Positions 1 to 13,239 are shown, numbered from the stretch's first letter. The stretch: DNA of 64,000 bases from Brachionus manjavacas (GCA_019054805.1 JAHQIY010000027.1:124001-188000), one strand, 5' to 3'. Notes: generated from the letters alone by a model not told the origin. Made by a program: numbers and translations.

Positions 1-105
1 TGAAAGTTAAAAAGACATAGGTTTTTACATGTGACACATGTTTACATTGTTCAGGTTTCAGGAAAAAAAGAGGAAATAGTAAGGGAGCAATTGACAAATT
101 TAAGT
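1..105 (-). repeat. LINE family-1 3' UTR fragment, cut by window edge
   Basis: The stretch with TACATGTGACACATGTTTAC followed by GAGGAAATAGTAAGG is repeated near 15600-15700 and 59660-59755. In those copies it lies just upstream (minus strand) of a retrotransposon tail containing AGCT..AGCT. It is therefore read as the 3' untranslated part of the same non-LTR family, on the minus strand and continuing off the left edge. No coding sequence is left here. Confidence 0.6.
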
Positions 106-408
106 TTTTATTTTATTTATAAAACAAAAATTGAACTTATAAACAATTATTTTTGATTTTTTAAATTATTTTAATGCAAAGCTATTTAGTCCGAAATCAA
201 CTAGTTTCATTACTTAGAGACTAGATAATTAAGTGATATTTGATTAATAAGAGTTCTATGATTAGTATGTTTTTGTGACGTATTCAGGAGTGGAAGTACT
301 CTGTTCAAAATAATTTCTTAATATTGGGTCTCTGGTCTAAGCTAATTTAAACATTTTAATCGAATCTTCTTTCACCTTCTCTCACTTTGTCTTGTACATT
401 CCACTTAC

Positions 409-469
409 GTCAATTTCATCTCATACGGCATTGAAAGGTTGCTGGTTGTCAATTGGCAGCCGTAGGGGG
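409..469 (-). CDS. Candidate internal exon of an unrecognised minus-strand gene
   Basis: On the minus strand a 61-base block lies between an acceptor (TTCAATAG, just above 469) and a strong donor (GTAAGTGG, just below 409). Only one frame is open, giving 19 full codons that read PYGCQLTTSNLSMPYEMKL. The block needs two bases to complete an incoming codon. This is exactly what the upstream candidate first exon at 11936-11948 (ATG GAT GTA AAT G, then GTATGT) would supply. The joined reading would begin MDVNA-PYGCQ. The base composition is richer than the surroundings. Any further exons lie left of the window. I do not recognise the protein, and a chance open block remains possible. Confidence 0.35.
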
Positions 470-559
470 CTATTGAAATTAATTATATTGCCATAATAAT
501 CAATAAATAATTAAGGTTTTAGTTCAAATATTATTTATTTAATAAACAAGTAAAAACAG

Positions 560-830
560 AAATCTTTCTCTTTCTCTCGCTCTTCAGCTCAGCTTCTTAT
601 AAGAAAGCAAGCAATCCTTGCTTGATGTGATACGTATGTTTGGCGTCGCATGTGCACGCGGATCGGAGCTGACTTGCTTATATGAGAAGCTAGTAATGTA
701 ATGTAGTGTTTGATTCGCTTCATTACATGGTATATCCCTCAAGGACATAAAGTGCTTGTAGACTTGCAGGGTTCATGCAAACTCTTAATTTAGTCCATGA
801 ATATTTTGTGTCAGCTGAAACATTTTGAGT
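560..830. other. GC-richer island without a clear gene
   Basis: This stretch has higher complexity and GC than its AT-rich surroundings, including GGCGTCGCATGTGCACGCGG near 641. It starts with a CT-rich run (TCTTTCTCTTTCTCTCGCTC). The longest open frame, about 45 codons on the minus strand, has no recognisable motif and no good splice borders. It could be a conserved non-coding element or an exon whose limits I cannot fix. If the candidate gene at 409/11936 is real, this island lies inside its long intron. Confidence 0.3.
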
Positions 831-1555
831 AACTAGTTTTAAAACCAAACAAAAAAAGTTGTTTTAATTTTAAATATTTTGTTCTTGTTCTCAGTTCAAC
901 AATTAGCAATGTACAGATTCAAAATTATTATAACAATTACAAATTCAAAATTTGGACAAATTGAAGTTTGAGATCAAAATCAAAAGATCAAAATGTAAAA
1001 TGTAAATTTTTTTTTAAATAATAGAAAAAAATAATTTTTTCTAAAGCATTTACTTGACATGTTGTAGAATTTTAAAATATCCCTTTTATATCGAACTTAA
1101 AAAGGTTCTAATTTTTTAATTGATTTTAGTAAAAATTTTTAGAAAAAAATTTAAAGTTTAAAAATCTAAAATTTGCTTAAGTGGAAAAAAAAATTTTAAG
1201 TTTGAATGAAAGAATAAAAAATTTCTTAATTAACTCAACCCGAATCATTACATTAATGATTGTTTTTGTTAAAATAAATTAGAGGTCCATAATTTTGATG
1301 TTAATTTGGTAATGAAGCATTATTAGACATATGATCCATAGTAATGTTTTAGTAATTATTTCTTAAAAATTATCAAAGTCATTTAATTAATTAAGTTTTA
1401 AAAGTTTAAAAGATTTAAAAGAGTTTTATCTTAAAATTTGATCCGATTTGGACTTCTTTTTTCACTTTTTTTTTCGTTTTTCTATTTTTTTACTAAATAT
1501 TCAAAACTTAATTATTTGTTTTAATTTTAAACTCTGAAATATAACCCTAAGTTGG

Positions 1556-1879
1556 GGTTGTGAAGTTCATTTCAATTCAGAAAAAGTTAAATAAATTTTT
1601 TACTAAAAGAGATAGTTTAGTTCTGTAAAATGCTTAATTATAAGCAAATTTGCTTAATGCAGTAATAAAAGTCTGCAAATTACTCTGCAATTTTCTGCAT
1701 TTTGCACCCCAATAAAAAGTATTCCAATCAAGTGTGCAATTAAATTGCAGAGTTTTTGCAGACTTTATTTTTGGATTTAGCAAAGTTGCTTAACCATTAA
1801 GCATTTTACCGAACTAAAAAAGCTATTTAACTTTTTCTAAATTGAAAAGATCGAATTGAAATGAACTTCACAACCCCCC
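1556..1879. mobile_element. Foldback element (copy 1), 9-bp target duplication
   Basis: The two halves are inverted copies. GGTTGTGAAGTTCATTTCAA at the left pairs with TTGAAATGAACTTCACAACC at the right, with further paired blocks inward. The flanks carry the same 9 bases, CTAAGTTGG, at 1547-1555 and 1880-1888; a run of extra C sits at the right end. The core contains TCTGCAAATTACTCTGCAAT and its inverted partner. No coding capacity is seen. Size, ends, duplication length and core agree with three other elements in this window. Confidence 0.8.
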
Positions 1880-1888
1880 CTAAGTTGG

Positions 1889-4800
1889 AACAAATACCAA
1901 AAGTTGAAGTGTTGAAAATTTTAAGATTGTCGTGTTTGATTCAAAAAGAAGTCATTAAAGTATAGAGAGTTTCTAAAAATAATGATGTCTGATAAAGATA
2001 TTTTTGATTGCCTTTTATGTGACTAAGAAATGTGTAAAAAACAAAAAAATACGTGAAATTGGTTAAAAAAAAATTTATATTTTCAAGATGAATTTTAATT
2101 TAATAGTAATAATTTTCTAATATATATAATATATTTTTTGTTTTCTCATTCTATGAATATTTAATCTAAATTTGAAACTTTTGTGGTAATTATGTAAAAA
2201 AAAGGAAAAATTTATTTTTATATTTTAATTTCTTAAACATAATTGTGAATTTAAAAAAATGGGAAAACAAACAGTACTAAACTTCCTTCTTTTGTTTTAA
2301 TTTTAACATTTCCGAATCTGGCGTAATTTTATTAATAAATAATAATAATAATATTTAATGCTTTGTAGGCTGGCTTGGGTTTTTGTATAGACAAAATTGG
2401 TGTGATTCAAAGTTTGAACCATTTTGTATACATTTTGCAGGAAGAGTTAAAGATCTATACAAAAAAGTTTTTTAATTTAAATTTTTTTCTTTTTTTCTTT
2501 GGTACAAAATTCACCATGTCTTTTATTTTCTGGTCACATCGGTTCTGGCCATATGAACAACCAAGTAATTGTATCACCAGACAAAAGTGCTTGTAAAAGA
2601 GAAAAAAACAAGATACAAAAATGTTTGCTCTGTTTTATTTTCTGAAAATAAAGGAGTGAGTCTTCAAAAAATTTAGTTTTAATTTAGAAAATAAAAGTTA
2701 GCTTCTATTAAACTTGGCAAAAAAATGTAGAGTTTTTGTCCAGAATGAACATTTTTTGAGAGTTTTTGATTTTAAAAAATAGACCTCAATTATTTAGTGA
2801 AAAGAATTTAAAAATTCTAATACGACATGCCACTCGATTCAGAATTTTTTAGGCTTTTGAAATATGTCAATAGTTTTCTTAATTTAATATTATTTTCAGC
2901 GAAAAAACAAAAATTTAATTATGTAGAAACTTGACCCCCTAGTGACCCCTAATTTTATACCACTAGTCCAAACTTTACCCCCATTATTCTTGTTGTTTTT
3001 GTCCGGGAAGTAATTAAAAAATTAAATATTACAAATTTTTTTTATATATCTCAAAAACTTTACTTCCTCGAAAGAAATTAAATTTTGGAAAATAAATTTA
3101 ATTTTCATAAAGATAATTTTTGAGGTACTCAAAAAAATTTTGTTAGCTTCAACTTGACTCGAATATGATTCCCAAAACTTGTCTTTATTCCAAAACAGTA
3201 TTGCCACAAGTAATAATTTACTCCATGAAGCGATTAGTTAAACATCTCGTTAAATGGGAGTATAAGGTAGCATTGAGTGATTTAGTGAGTGATTTAGTAG
3301 TTGGTGTTGGAGATTTAATTCAAAAAATAATTTTAAATGGAATTCAGGTTGTTGAAAATTGTAATTCATTTAGAAATGATTAAAAGTCTGACTAGAAGAT
3401 GATGAATGGAATTTTGAGTTTATGAAAGTGACGTTTGAATTGGAATTGTGCTTAGTTGTTAGGGTTGAAAACCAAAATCAATTTGAATCAAGTGCTTTTG
3501 AGTCACAATATTTTTGCGAAAAAATAAATCTAGTTAATTTAATATTAACGTTCTAAGTGAGTGTTGCTATAGTTCAGCAACAAAAAAATTACAAATTCAT
3601 CAAGTAATTTTGGAGAAAAAAATATTTTTTTTAATTTTTAATAAAATTTTATTCAATTAGTTTTTCTGCAAGTTTTTGCTGAATGTTTGCTTTTTGACGA
3701 AACCCCATTTTGATCTAATTAGAAAACTTTCAAATTTCTCACTAATCTGTGAGATTCAATGTCTTTTCTCTTTCTCTCTTTCTTATTTAGAATGAAAAAC
3801 CCTCCAGAGATTCACATGCATTCTCTCTGGGAGATTTTAAAAGGGTTTCTAAAAAAATAGGTTATCAAAATTTGAGTTCAAGTTATCAGCAAGTGATTAA
3901 GAATTAAATAAACAAAGCTGATCAATTCATGTTTGTTTAGTTGGTCACGTTTAATTGAATTTTTTTTATTGAGCTTATTGACCTTGAAATAACACTGGAC
4001 ACAATACAAGATTAGTATTCATCCCAACTTGTTCAATAATCGATTTTTCTCTTCTAAAACCATGCACCAATTCCTTAAGACCACTTGAAAATTCATTTGG
4101 AAATGTATGTGGTTTATTTCATTTGGTAGTTCACCAATATAATTTTGATTCTTGATTTTTTTTGTTCAGCAGACATTAGTTTTAAAATTTAATTTCAGCA
4201 GCATTTTGGTAGATTATTGGTATAATTGAAAAAAGAAGCCTTAAGGGCAATGTTTATCAATGTTAAATTGCTAAAAGGATTTGCTAGTTTCTTATTGCTT
4301 CTCTTCAATAGCACAATTCGACAAAAAATTTGCTTACCTTTTGAATAGAATATGATTTAAGTAATTATCTCTGTGTGATTACAAAAAGATGAGAGTACAT
4401 TTATTCTATTAATAATAAATTAGACTAGGATTTGATACTTTCTCTTTTTTTTTATTTATTTTGATGTAGATTTTTTAAACAATTTCAATTAAATTTTTCT
4501 TTTAGGTAAAAAATAAATAGTAGTTTCAAAATTGGGATTTTTTTTTGAAATCGTGTTTTTAAAGTCTAGATTTATTTGAAATTTTATTATAATTTTATCT
4601 TTTTTTTAGTCAAAGTAATTTCTTTTTTAAGTCATTCATTTTTACATACACATGAGTGTATCTGAAATTCGGGCTTGAAGTTGAAATGAGAATTTTTAAG
4701 TAATTTAATTTTAAATTTTAAGTAATGTTTAATTTATTTCTCATTTAAATAATAAATGAGAAGTAGTTATTACTACAATTTGGAGCTAGTCCAAGCAAAG

Positions 4801-5030
4801 TAAGTTTAGTGTGTTTCGCTATTCAAGTCATGAACTGAAAAAAATGGTTGATTAATTTCCTCTTCAATGATAAAATATTAAGCCGCCATAAAAAAAAAAA
4901 ATTAAAAACGGGGTCCGGTACTGAACCCTGGTTTAGGGATTTGAGTATGTTGAAGATTAGATAACTATTAGTTAAAAATTTAATTTTCTAATTAATGGTA
5001 TACAAAACTTTTCAGAAATTCAGTCAAATA
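1889..5030. other. AT-rich DNA, no gene seen
   Basis: I find no exon with coding composition, no RNA gene and no clear transposon boundary. The short open frames at 2375-2596 and 3165-3383 are AT-rich, match nothing I recognise and lack splice context. Confidence 0.5.
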
Positions 5031-5840
5031 TTGGCAAATTTAAATTCATGATCAGGAATAAATTCAAATCAAAATTTTAAGTTTTAAATTAAAAAAAAAG
5101 TTATCAATTTTTAATACTAAATGATCAAAATTTTTTTAACATGATTTTCTAAATCATTAACTAGAAAGAAAATTATATAAGTTTTTGCGTAATTAAAAAT
5201 TTATTTCTAATTAAGTATATATTTAATACGACTCTATTTTTTTTAATTAAAATAATAATAAAAAATATACCAAATATTAAAATTATAAATTAAATTTTCT
5301 CAATTAAGATGAAATCATTTTAAATTATCAAAAACTGTATTTCTTGGAGAAAACTAAGCACATTTTTAGAAAGCTCGTTTAATTTTCTTCAAGGAAAATG
5401 GGGGTCAGTTGGGGGTCAGGTTTATAAAATTATAAAAATATTCAGTTTTCACAAAAAATAAAAATTTTGCGGAAAAACTAGTTTAGTTTTCAAAAAATTG
5501 AGAAAAATTCAAACTAAATGATATATTAAAACTTTTAAAAATATTTTTGCTTTGCAAAAAAAATGAGTTTCAGGAAATTTTAAGGACCCATCGAAACAAA
5601 CATGGATTTTTGATGTTTACCACCTTGATTGTTTAAAGTTGGATTTATTTATTTTTATTTATTTATTTATTCAATGAACGCCTTGTAGGCGATGTAAAAA
5701 AAACAAAAAAATTAAAATAGAATTAATAAAATTAATTTTAAACAAAACAAAAAAATGCAAATTTTATCTTTTTTATTTAGATTTTAATCAATTAAGCTTT
5801 AATCATGTGATCGTGATCATAAACTTCAAGTTGCTTAAAA
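5031..5840. mobile_element. Non-autonomous element of the GATCATGATC inverted-end family
   Basis: The left end TTGGCAAATTTAAATTCATG-ATCAG (5031-5055) is inverted relative to the right end, GATCGTGATCATAAACTTCA-AGTTGC (5810-5834). Similar ends and interior (TTTAACATGATTTTC..AATCATTAACTAG) occur at 20530-21175, 22490-22925, 11515-11770 and 10960-11165. No open frame is present. A LINE tail has been inserted at about 5645-5710. Confidence 0.5.
5645..5710 (-). repeat. LINE 3' tail, second family (TACATCGCC..GGCGTTCATTGAATAAAT)
   Basis: Read on the minus strand, TTTACATCGCCTACAAGGCG, then TTCATTGAATAAATAAATAA. The same hairpin-plus-AAAT-repeat pattern recurs at 12195-12250, and in decayed form near 55800-55850 and 63725-63750. 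It marks the 3' end of a 5'-truncated non-LTR element. Confidence 0.6.
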
Positions 5841-7930
5841 TATTTTAAATTAATTTATAATTTAATCTTATAAAATTTAGCAATTTTTTGTTCAGATTTT
5901 TGTAAACTAATTACTTCAACCTTAAAGAGTATGACAAAGTTTGGACAATAATTAATTTCTTGGGGCATCTGGAGCCTACAGAGTGACTCATAATTAAGAC
6001 TGTAAAAGAATAAATTTTGAATTAAAAACTGATTTTATATGTACATTTTATAAATAAAATAAACGTGTATTTTTTTAATTTCTGAACTGTTTTTAAGCAA
6101 TTGACGCCAAGCTTCCTCTTAAGATTCGAGAGCTGTTCGCAAATTGAGTTTAATAATTTGAAAATTCTTTTGATTGTTGAGAGGTCGTTTGATATTTGCA
6201 GCTTGGTTTATTCTAATTGAAGCAATTTGCTAGAAATATCTTTTAGAGTATTATCAATTCTTTTTAGTTTGAATTTATTTTTGAAAATAATAAATATTTC
6301 TCTTTTCAAAGTTGAAAATGCGTGAATCATTTCTCAAAAAGGAACTTTTAAAATCATTCTTTTTATTCATAAGTAAGCTGTTTAAAATCCATTATGTAAA
6401 ATATGTTTAAAAATTCTCTTTTTTTATTGTTATTTGAAATATTAAATTAATATTCAAAGTGATTGCTGGCAAACAAGGACAAAAATTTTATTTTTTTCCC
6501 CTGAGTAATTCTATTAAAAAAGTCGAATTCTAATATAAAGAATTGAAATCAAGTGAAAAATTAGCTATATTTTGTCAGTTTGGTTTGATAAATGTATTTT
6601 TTATTTTTTCCTAATTTTTCTCGTCTATGAAGTTGATATTGTTAAATAAATACTGATTCAATTTAAAACTAAAACATATTCAATAGAGAAATAAAGAAAA
6701 AGTCGAGCAACATGAAAACGAAGTACAAAAATAAAAAAGTAAATTTTAAGTTATCCAAAATTGTAATTGAAAATTTTTAAATCTTAAGCAAATTTAAATC
6801 TTTGATTTTTTTAAAAAAATTAAAAAAAAGTTTTCACATTCCATACATTCAATTATTAATTAAGGTTGTTAAAAAGCCACACGTTTCAAACAATTCCAAG
6901 TCGGGACTTTTAAATTTTTTATTAAAAGTTCGAGCCAAAGACTTATGTTTTCATTATTTTTAAATAAAAATTAATTTTTATTACTAAACTGAGTCAATTT
7001 CTGCCGTTTCAGGCAGTTTCAATGTCAGGACTTTTAATCAATTTTGTTATTAATTTCTAAATTTAATTATTATTAATATTTATTTCAAAAATTACGCCAG
7101 ATTTGGCGATGATAAAAAAAAATTATTATAAAAGAGAAATATTAAAAAAGGGAAATTTTATAACAATAAAGACTATGTATATTTGTTTTTTTTTTTCTTT
7201 TAGAAACATCGAATTTCAGGTCGTCATTAAAAGGTCGTCGTTAAAGGAGAGAGGTCCGCTGTTAAAATCAAAATTAAATTTAATAAAAAAAAAATTTTAA
7301 ATTTGAATAAAACAAACTTGTTTTTTTAATATTAAATATTTTCAATTATCTTTTTTTATTTTTCACTAAAGATTCTAATGATCAAAGAGCCGAGTATTTA
7401 TTTCACGAGATTCCTCTCGGATTTTAAAGCCAACTATTATGCTGAAACAAAAATTACTTTTTATTTACAAAAAAAATTAAAATTTATATTTTAATAAATT
7501 TCTAAGATAATAAAAAATCTTTGTCCTAGTTTGAAATAGGTTTAAGATAATAAAAATTTTATTTTAAATCGTTTTAATTATTAATTTTTTTTCTTATTAA
7601 AAAACAAATTCTCATTATGAATAGATCGAATCTTTAAAATTTACTTTTCTTAATTTTGAATAATTTAAGATAACTGATAGAAAATTAAATAATTTTTTTA
7701 ATTAAAAAATAAATTTTTTTTGTGGTAAATTACAATTAAGTGCATATTATTTCTTTTATATTTCTATTCTTTATTCTATTTTGTAAATATTTGTATTTCC
7801 TATGAAGCTGAAATTAATAAATAAATAATTGAATATAAACCTTTCGCCAAGCTTCTTATCAATGAAAAAAAAGTTGAGATCAAATTCAATTAAATCTTCC
7901 GTAATTTTAAAAAATAGATAATTTATTTTT
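5841..7930. other. AT-rich DNA, no gene seen
   Basis: Nothing codes convincingly. The open frame at 7103-7300 is A/T-driven and has no recognisable motif. Confidence 0.5.
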
Positions 7931-7934
7931 AAAA

Positions 7935-8180
7935 GCTCTGTTAGAATTATTTTTTCGATTTCATACAGGAGCTTAAGGTGAATGGTAAAAGTCAAGTTAT
8001 TAAATATTAAAATTTATTCAAAACCATCTAGCATTATTGATCATGAGGCTGTTGATATACCAAAGCTCCAAACAATAGCTTATTTGTCTATGATCAGGTT
8101 GGCAAGTGAGTACAGGCAAGGTTCAAGCAACGTCTTGATCAAAATTTTGAGAATTTTTTTCTTCCATCAAAAAATCTAAA
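7935..8180 (+). pseudogene. LINE family-1 reverse transcriptase tail, fragment
   Basis: The frame beginning MVKVKLLNIK includes SSIIDHEAV, then IPKLQTIAYLSMIRLASEYR and QGSS. It resembles in order the C-terminal end of the family-1 reverse transcriptase at 15711-15905 (ASIIVYHED..RLVEEYKQGFES) and 43970-44130. It is diverged and lacks the catalytic part. It is a decayed fragment, not a host gene. Confidence 0.45.
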
Positions 8181-10955
8181 AAATGGTATAATTAACCAAT
8201 TTTGTTTTCCAGCAAAATAGAAAAATATTTGAGACAGAAGAGGATTTTTTGGGCCTTACTGTCACTATTTTTCATGATTTTTGAATTCCCAGAGATAAAT
8301 TTTAAATTAGATTGTACGAACTGTCAAATAAATTAGTAAAGGAATTAATGCAAACATTTTGAGGAAAAAAAAATTTTCCGGCATCATTTTCAAACTTTTT
8401 ATTTGTAATAATTTCAGTTTTTTACTTTAAAAATAGCGAGAATTTTTTTTTAATTTGACAAAAAAATATAAAAGAAAACTCACTTTTGCATTCTGTAGCA
8501 TTTTTAAAGTATATTTGAAAAAATAATGCTGTATCACTCTAAAAGTCGATACGGGCTTTAAAATAAATAACTAATATAAAAACTGTGATTCAGACCGAGA
8601 CATAGCTCTTTTAGGGAAAAAAAAATGTTGGGTTTAGTAGAGGAATTTGTGTATTCAGATTTAAATTCTTTTCCAAGAATGGCTAAGTCGAACCCAGCCC
8701 GTAAAAACCTCGAGATTTGATCACTTTGATATAAAAAGTTAATTTTTATTGTTTATATTAAAAAAAAAAAACACTTCACATATTATTGTGAAAAAATTAT
8801 GAAAAATATCAGAAATTTTCATTTTAATTATTAACACGCATTTTTCCTTTTTTTTTAATTTCAAAATATTCAAAAAAATATTAATAAAGTAATTTTTAAG
8901 AAAAATAACTTTTTAAAAGAAAAAGTTAAAATTTACATAATTCAAAAAAAGATTTATTCATTTGAAAAACTTTCTCAAAAGATATGAGGATTTAAATTTT
9001 TAAAAAATTGTATAGTTCTTCTAGTGTTTCTCGCAGAATAACAATCTTAAAAAAACATAACAAGTCTGAAATTTGATTTTTTTGAAAACATCTTAAATTA
9101 TTTTTTAAAAATATTGTGAAAAAGTTAAGAGTTGAATAAAGTTCTTAACTTAATAGCAAGTTTAAAAATTTTCATTTTTCTAACACTCGCCAATTCTATC
9201 TGAAATTGAGTCTCCTAAATTTTCAAAAATGGATTTTGGTACATTATTAAGAATTTTTGAGGTATAGACAATGGGAATATTAAAAAGTAAAAATTCTTTC
9301 TGTACTTTATTACAATTTCTAAAATTTTTGAACTAAAAGTTTTTTTTTTATTTTAACAAATAGTTCTCTATTGCGTCAAATAAAGAAAAAATTCCTAGAC
9401 CACAACAGCTCATACAGTACTAAATTTTTCTCTGTTGTCGACTTCAATAATTTCATTTAGCCTTGCTCCTTGATTAAACACTGTGCTAGGGTATGTGATG
9501 GTGAAATTCCATTATTTGTACCAAATGGACTAATCGACGATCATCTTTTTCAGTTGAGACCTGAGGACTTAAAGATCTTATGTTTAGTTTAGATCATTCC
9601 CTATTTTTGTGATGAATAACAGCCTTCAAACTGTCCTCTTTACAAATATGAGAAAGATTATGAGTTTGAAAAAGCAATTTTATTTTTTTGTTAATTATAT
9701 ATCTAAGAGTTTATTTAATAATTATTAAATAAAAATGGATGTTAATCAAAATGTTTAGTTAACGGACTGCTTTTGTCACAAAGAAAAACGAAGAAAAATT
9801 TTTCCTCTTTATTGACTTTTCAAAATTCAGAAAATTTAAAAATTTGAATTGTCTTTGTCTCTTTTGAATAAAAAAAGGATTGTCACTTTGATCCAGTTGT
9901 TCTGATAAAAATAAAATTTTTAAAAAATTGAATAAAAATTAGATATAGATAAATATTTTAAGATAAGTTGAGATTGTCAAAGACATATTTAGCGTTTTCA
10001 AAATTATATTTTTCTATTTCTATTTTTTTCATTGTGATAGTTTTTAAAATGATGATTGTTAGCAGCTAAATTTAAATTGAAAATTTTTAATTTGTAAAAA
10101 AATGGTAATTTTTATATATTTTTTAAAGGAATAAATTTTTAAAATTAAAATCTTAATCAATATTTAGAAATTTTTCAATACAAAATTTAGCTTTGTTTCG
10201 CTATAATATATTTTTATTAATATTAAAATTTTGTTTAGAACCATAATTTCGAAACCTAATTTATTAATCATGATCGTAAATCACAAGTTGTCATCTTAAT
10301 TGAGTGGCAGGTAAAAATAAATCGTATTATTTAGAACATTATTATTTTTGGGCTGAAAAAAAGAATTGAATTAATTTTAGTTCTTTGAGGTTTGGGTGGC
10401 CTTTTGCTTTAAAACACAAAATAACAGGAACCTTTTTTAATTTTTTTATATAACATTTCAACTTAATTTACTTCTATTTTATTTTACTTTAGATTTTTAT
10501 TTTATTTTTTCTTAAATTTTTCTTTTTTGTTAATTTGAAGGAGTTTTAGCTTGGCTAAATGGTAAAGAAAATAAAATAATTACATATAAAAATATTAATG
10601 ACCCTACGCAGTTTTAAATATTATCAAATTAGTAAATGATGATGTAGCTATTAAACAATTACAACAGATGATCTAAATTATTTTCAAAGTAGGTATTTTT
10701 TATACTCGTTTTTATCTATATTTTATTTTGTTTTATTTTATTTTGAATTTATATTAATATTTATATAATTTTTTCAAGTTCATTTTTAGACTGAAAGAGC
10801 TTTAAACAAATAATTATCTTAAATTTTTCACAATACTGTAGCTTGAATAAGTGATAATAAAGGACTAGACTTTTTTGATAAAAGAATGTCATCAACAATT
10901 TTTAAAGCAATTTAAAAATTTCTAAATTTCGGTAAAAGCAACTCTGTAATAGTTT
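8181..10955. other. AT-rich DNA with decayed repeat ends only
   Basis: There is no gene. A decayed right-type end of the GATCATGATC family is at 10262-10292 (AATCATGATCGTAAATCACA). A possible plus-strand LINE tail is at 10537-10600 (GAAGGAGTTTTAGCTTGG). The block 9400-9640 is slightly more complex but full of stops on both strands. Confidence 0.45.
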
Positions 10956-10959
10956 GGAT

Positions 10960-11165
10960 ACCTTAGTCGGGATTTTAAATTTGTCTTTAAAATTTTCAAG
11001 TAAGGATTTTAGAGGAAGCAATTAAAGATTAATTAGAAAAAAATATTTGTTTTTTTTTTAATTAAAAAAAAAATTAAAAATGCTAATTTCATCATTTTTA
11101 TTAAGATTCTAATCAATTCAGTTTTTATCATGTGGTCATGATCATGAGCTTCAAGTTGCCGTTTT
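10960..11165. repeat. Right half of a GATCATGATC-family element
   Basis: The block TTTTAATTTGTC..AAAATTTTCAAGTAAGG..AATTAAAGATTAATT and the end GTGGTCATGATCATGAGCTT-CAAGTTGCC align in order with 20945-21175 and 22830-22925. The left half is missing. Confidence 0.5.
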
Positions 11166-11514
11166 AAGTATTTTGAAGTTATATGTAAGATGTGAAATAT
11201 ATATATTTAAAATTAAATTTAAGATATTACATTAGATTGAAAACTAAAATATTTCAAAAACAAAAATAACTTTATAATCAGTCTCTTTTACTTAAAAAAA
11301 AAAGAATATGATTAAATAATTTAAACAAAATTTTATTTATTTTAATAAAATGTAATAAAATAATATATAAAAGCTTAAGTTTTTTTTTATAATTGAAATA
11401 GCTGTTTTGTGTTGGAAATCGTGAACGCGACATTTGGACTTTTCATTCAGGGTCAAATTAAAATATTCATTCAAAAAATAATTAAATTAATTGTTATTTT
11501 TTGATAAATATTGC

Positions 11515-11770
11515 CTCTAAATTTGGATTATTGTTAATTATTTGGAAGTTTATGATCAAATGTAAATTCCAGATTAAAATTTCTAGTTTTTGATTTGAAA
11601 AAAAAGGTATTTTTAATCGATTTGAATACTAAATTTTTAAACTTTATTTAACATGATTTGTTTAATCTTTAATTAGGAAGATAATTAGGTAGATATTATT
11701 TAAAAATTGAAATTTCTAATAAGTATAAATTAAAAAAATTAAATTTTGTTATCATTTTTTTCAAATGATA
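11515..11770. repeat. Left half of a GATCATGATC-family element
   Basis: TTGGAAGTTTATGATCAAAT and the following TTTAGTTTTTGATTT, then AACATGATTTGTTTAATCTT and TAATTAGG align with 20540-20800. The right half is missing, so this is a truncated copy. Confidence 0.5.
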
Positions 11771-11935
11771 AGCATAATTCAAGTATCCAGAATTGAGGTC
11801 TGATGTAAAAAGGTTTTTTCTTATTTGCAAAATTCTGATCGAGCTCCTTCAACAAAAAAAATTTTTACATAATTACAGAAAAATGCTAGTAGAATTAACA
11901 AAAAGCTACTAACAAAAAAGGCGTTAAGTACATAC

Positions 11936-11948
11936 CATTTACATCCAT
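11936..11948 (-). CDS. Candidate first coding exon (MDVN-)
   Basis: The minus strand reads ACTCAACG-ATG GAT GTA AAT G followed at once by a donor, GTATGT. It lies in a locally GC-richer segment (11930-12050) unlike the flanks, which suits a 5' leader plus a very short coding exon. The phase (one base left over) fits the exon at 409-469 exactly. The 11.5 kb intron this implies is long, but other genes here have 4-6 kb introns. Without transcript data the link is only suggestive. Confidence 0.3.
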
Positions 11949-12194
11949 CGTTGAGTGTAGTGTATTGAAAATGCCTCTCTCCTAACTCGACTTGATTGCC
12001 TCCTGGATCGACTTGGCAAACCGGTTTCGAATAACTTTATCCAAAAAAAAAAAGGGGAAGCGAAAAGAGAAAAGAAAAATAGTAAAAAAAAAGAATAATA
12101 ATTATTGAAATTATAATAAAGTAATAAACATTAACATTTAAAATTAAAATTATTGGATGTTTCAATTCTTTTGTCTTAAGATTATTAATTTTAT

Positions 12195-12250
12195 TTTTTT
12201 TTTTTCTACATCGCCTTCAAAGCGTTCATTGAATAAATAAATAAATAAAA
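12195..12250 (+). repeat. LINE 3' tail, second family
   Basis: TCTACATCGCCTTCAAAGCG, then TTCATTGAATAAATAAATAA. This is the same tail as at 5645-5710 but on the plus strand. Only the tail and an upstream T-run remain. Confidence 0.6.
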
Positions 12251-13235
12251 ATTAAAAATTATTAAATAGTTTATTTAGAAAATAATAATTAGAAGAAAAT
12301 TGTAAAATTTTTTGTCTCTAGTTTAAAGAGAAAGTTGAGCTTTGTAGAAAGAAAATTAGTTTTAGTAAGCTTCTTATTTCTGAGTTTCGGATGACTTTAA
12401 GTCAACGGACTAAATGTTCCGAAATTAAATTAATGCATGGGAAATAGAAGTCTAAAATGTATCTAATTAGTGATTTTTATGTTGTGAATTAGATTTGTTT
12501 GCTGATTGCTCATTTTGAGTTTGAGAGAATTTTGCATGAGAGTTTTAGAATTTTGTGACTCGTCAAAGGTCAGCCTGGCAACTTCATTTTTTTTTGTTTG
12601 AAATCTTGGATGATATATCAAAGTATTGAAAAAAAATTTAGAAAAAGTAAATGTCGAAAAAAATATAGAAAATTAAAAAACATCTATTTTAAAGGAATGA
12701 AAATATAAAAAAACTTGCTTATTTTAATGAAAAACTCTTAAGTAAATAATTGGTATTGTGATGGCACTTTCGATACACAAATTCAATACACATTAAGATA
12801 TCGTACTCGGCTTTGCCTATGGTCTATTGTTTATTGCCAAATAAAAAAATTGCAACTTGTATTTTGTATATTTTTTCTACATTTTGATTATCCCCCAAGT
12901 TGCCTATATTGACAAAATTAAAAGAAGTAACAAGAACATGGTCGAATAAAAGTAAAAAGTTGTTAGAAAAATTTATTTAAAAAAATCAAAAAAAAAATCT
13001 ATTTATCATTTTTCAAATTTTCACACATGTCATTTTTTTAAAATAGTTTATTTAAATTTGAAATGACTCTGAGTAATAAAACTCCTTCCGTCATTAGATA
13101 AGAACAAGATGATATTTTTAAATTGTTAAAGTAAACATAAAAATTTTGATAAATAAAGTTCAAGAAAAGGATAAATTAGTAAATTACTGGAAAAAACGAT
13201 GGCAATATTTTTTTTTGTTTTAATTTTAAATGAAA
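12251..13235. other. AT-rich DNA, no gene seen
   Basis: No supported coding, RNA or repeat boundary. Confidence 0.45.
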
Positions 13236-13239
13236 TAAA

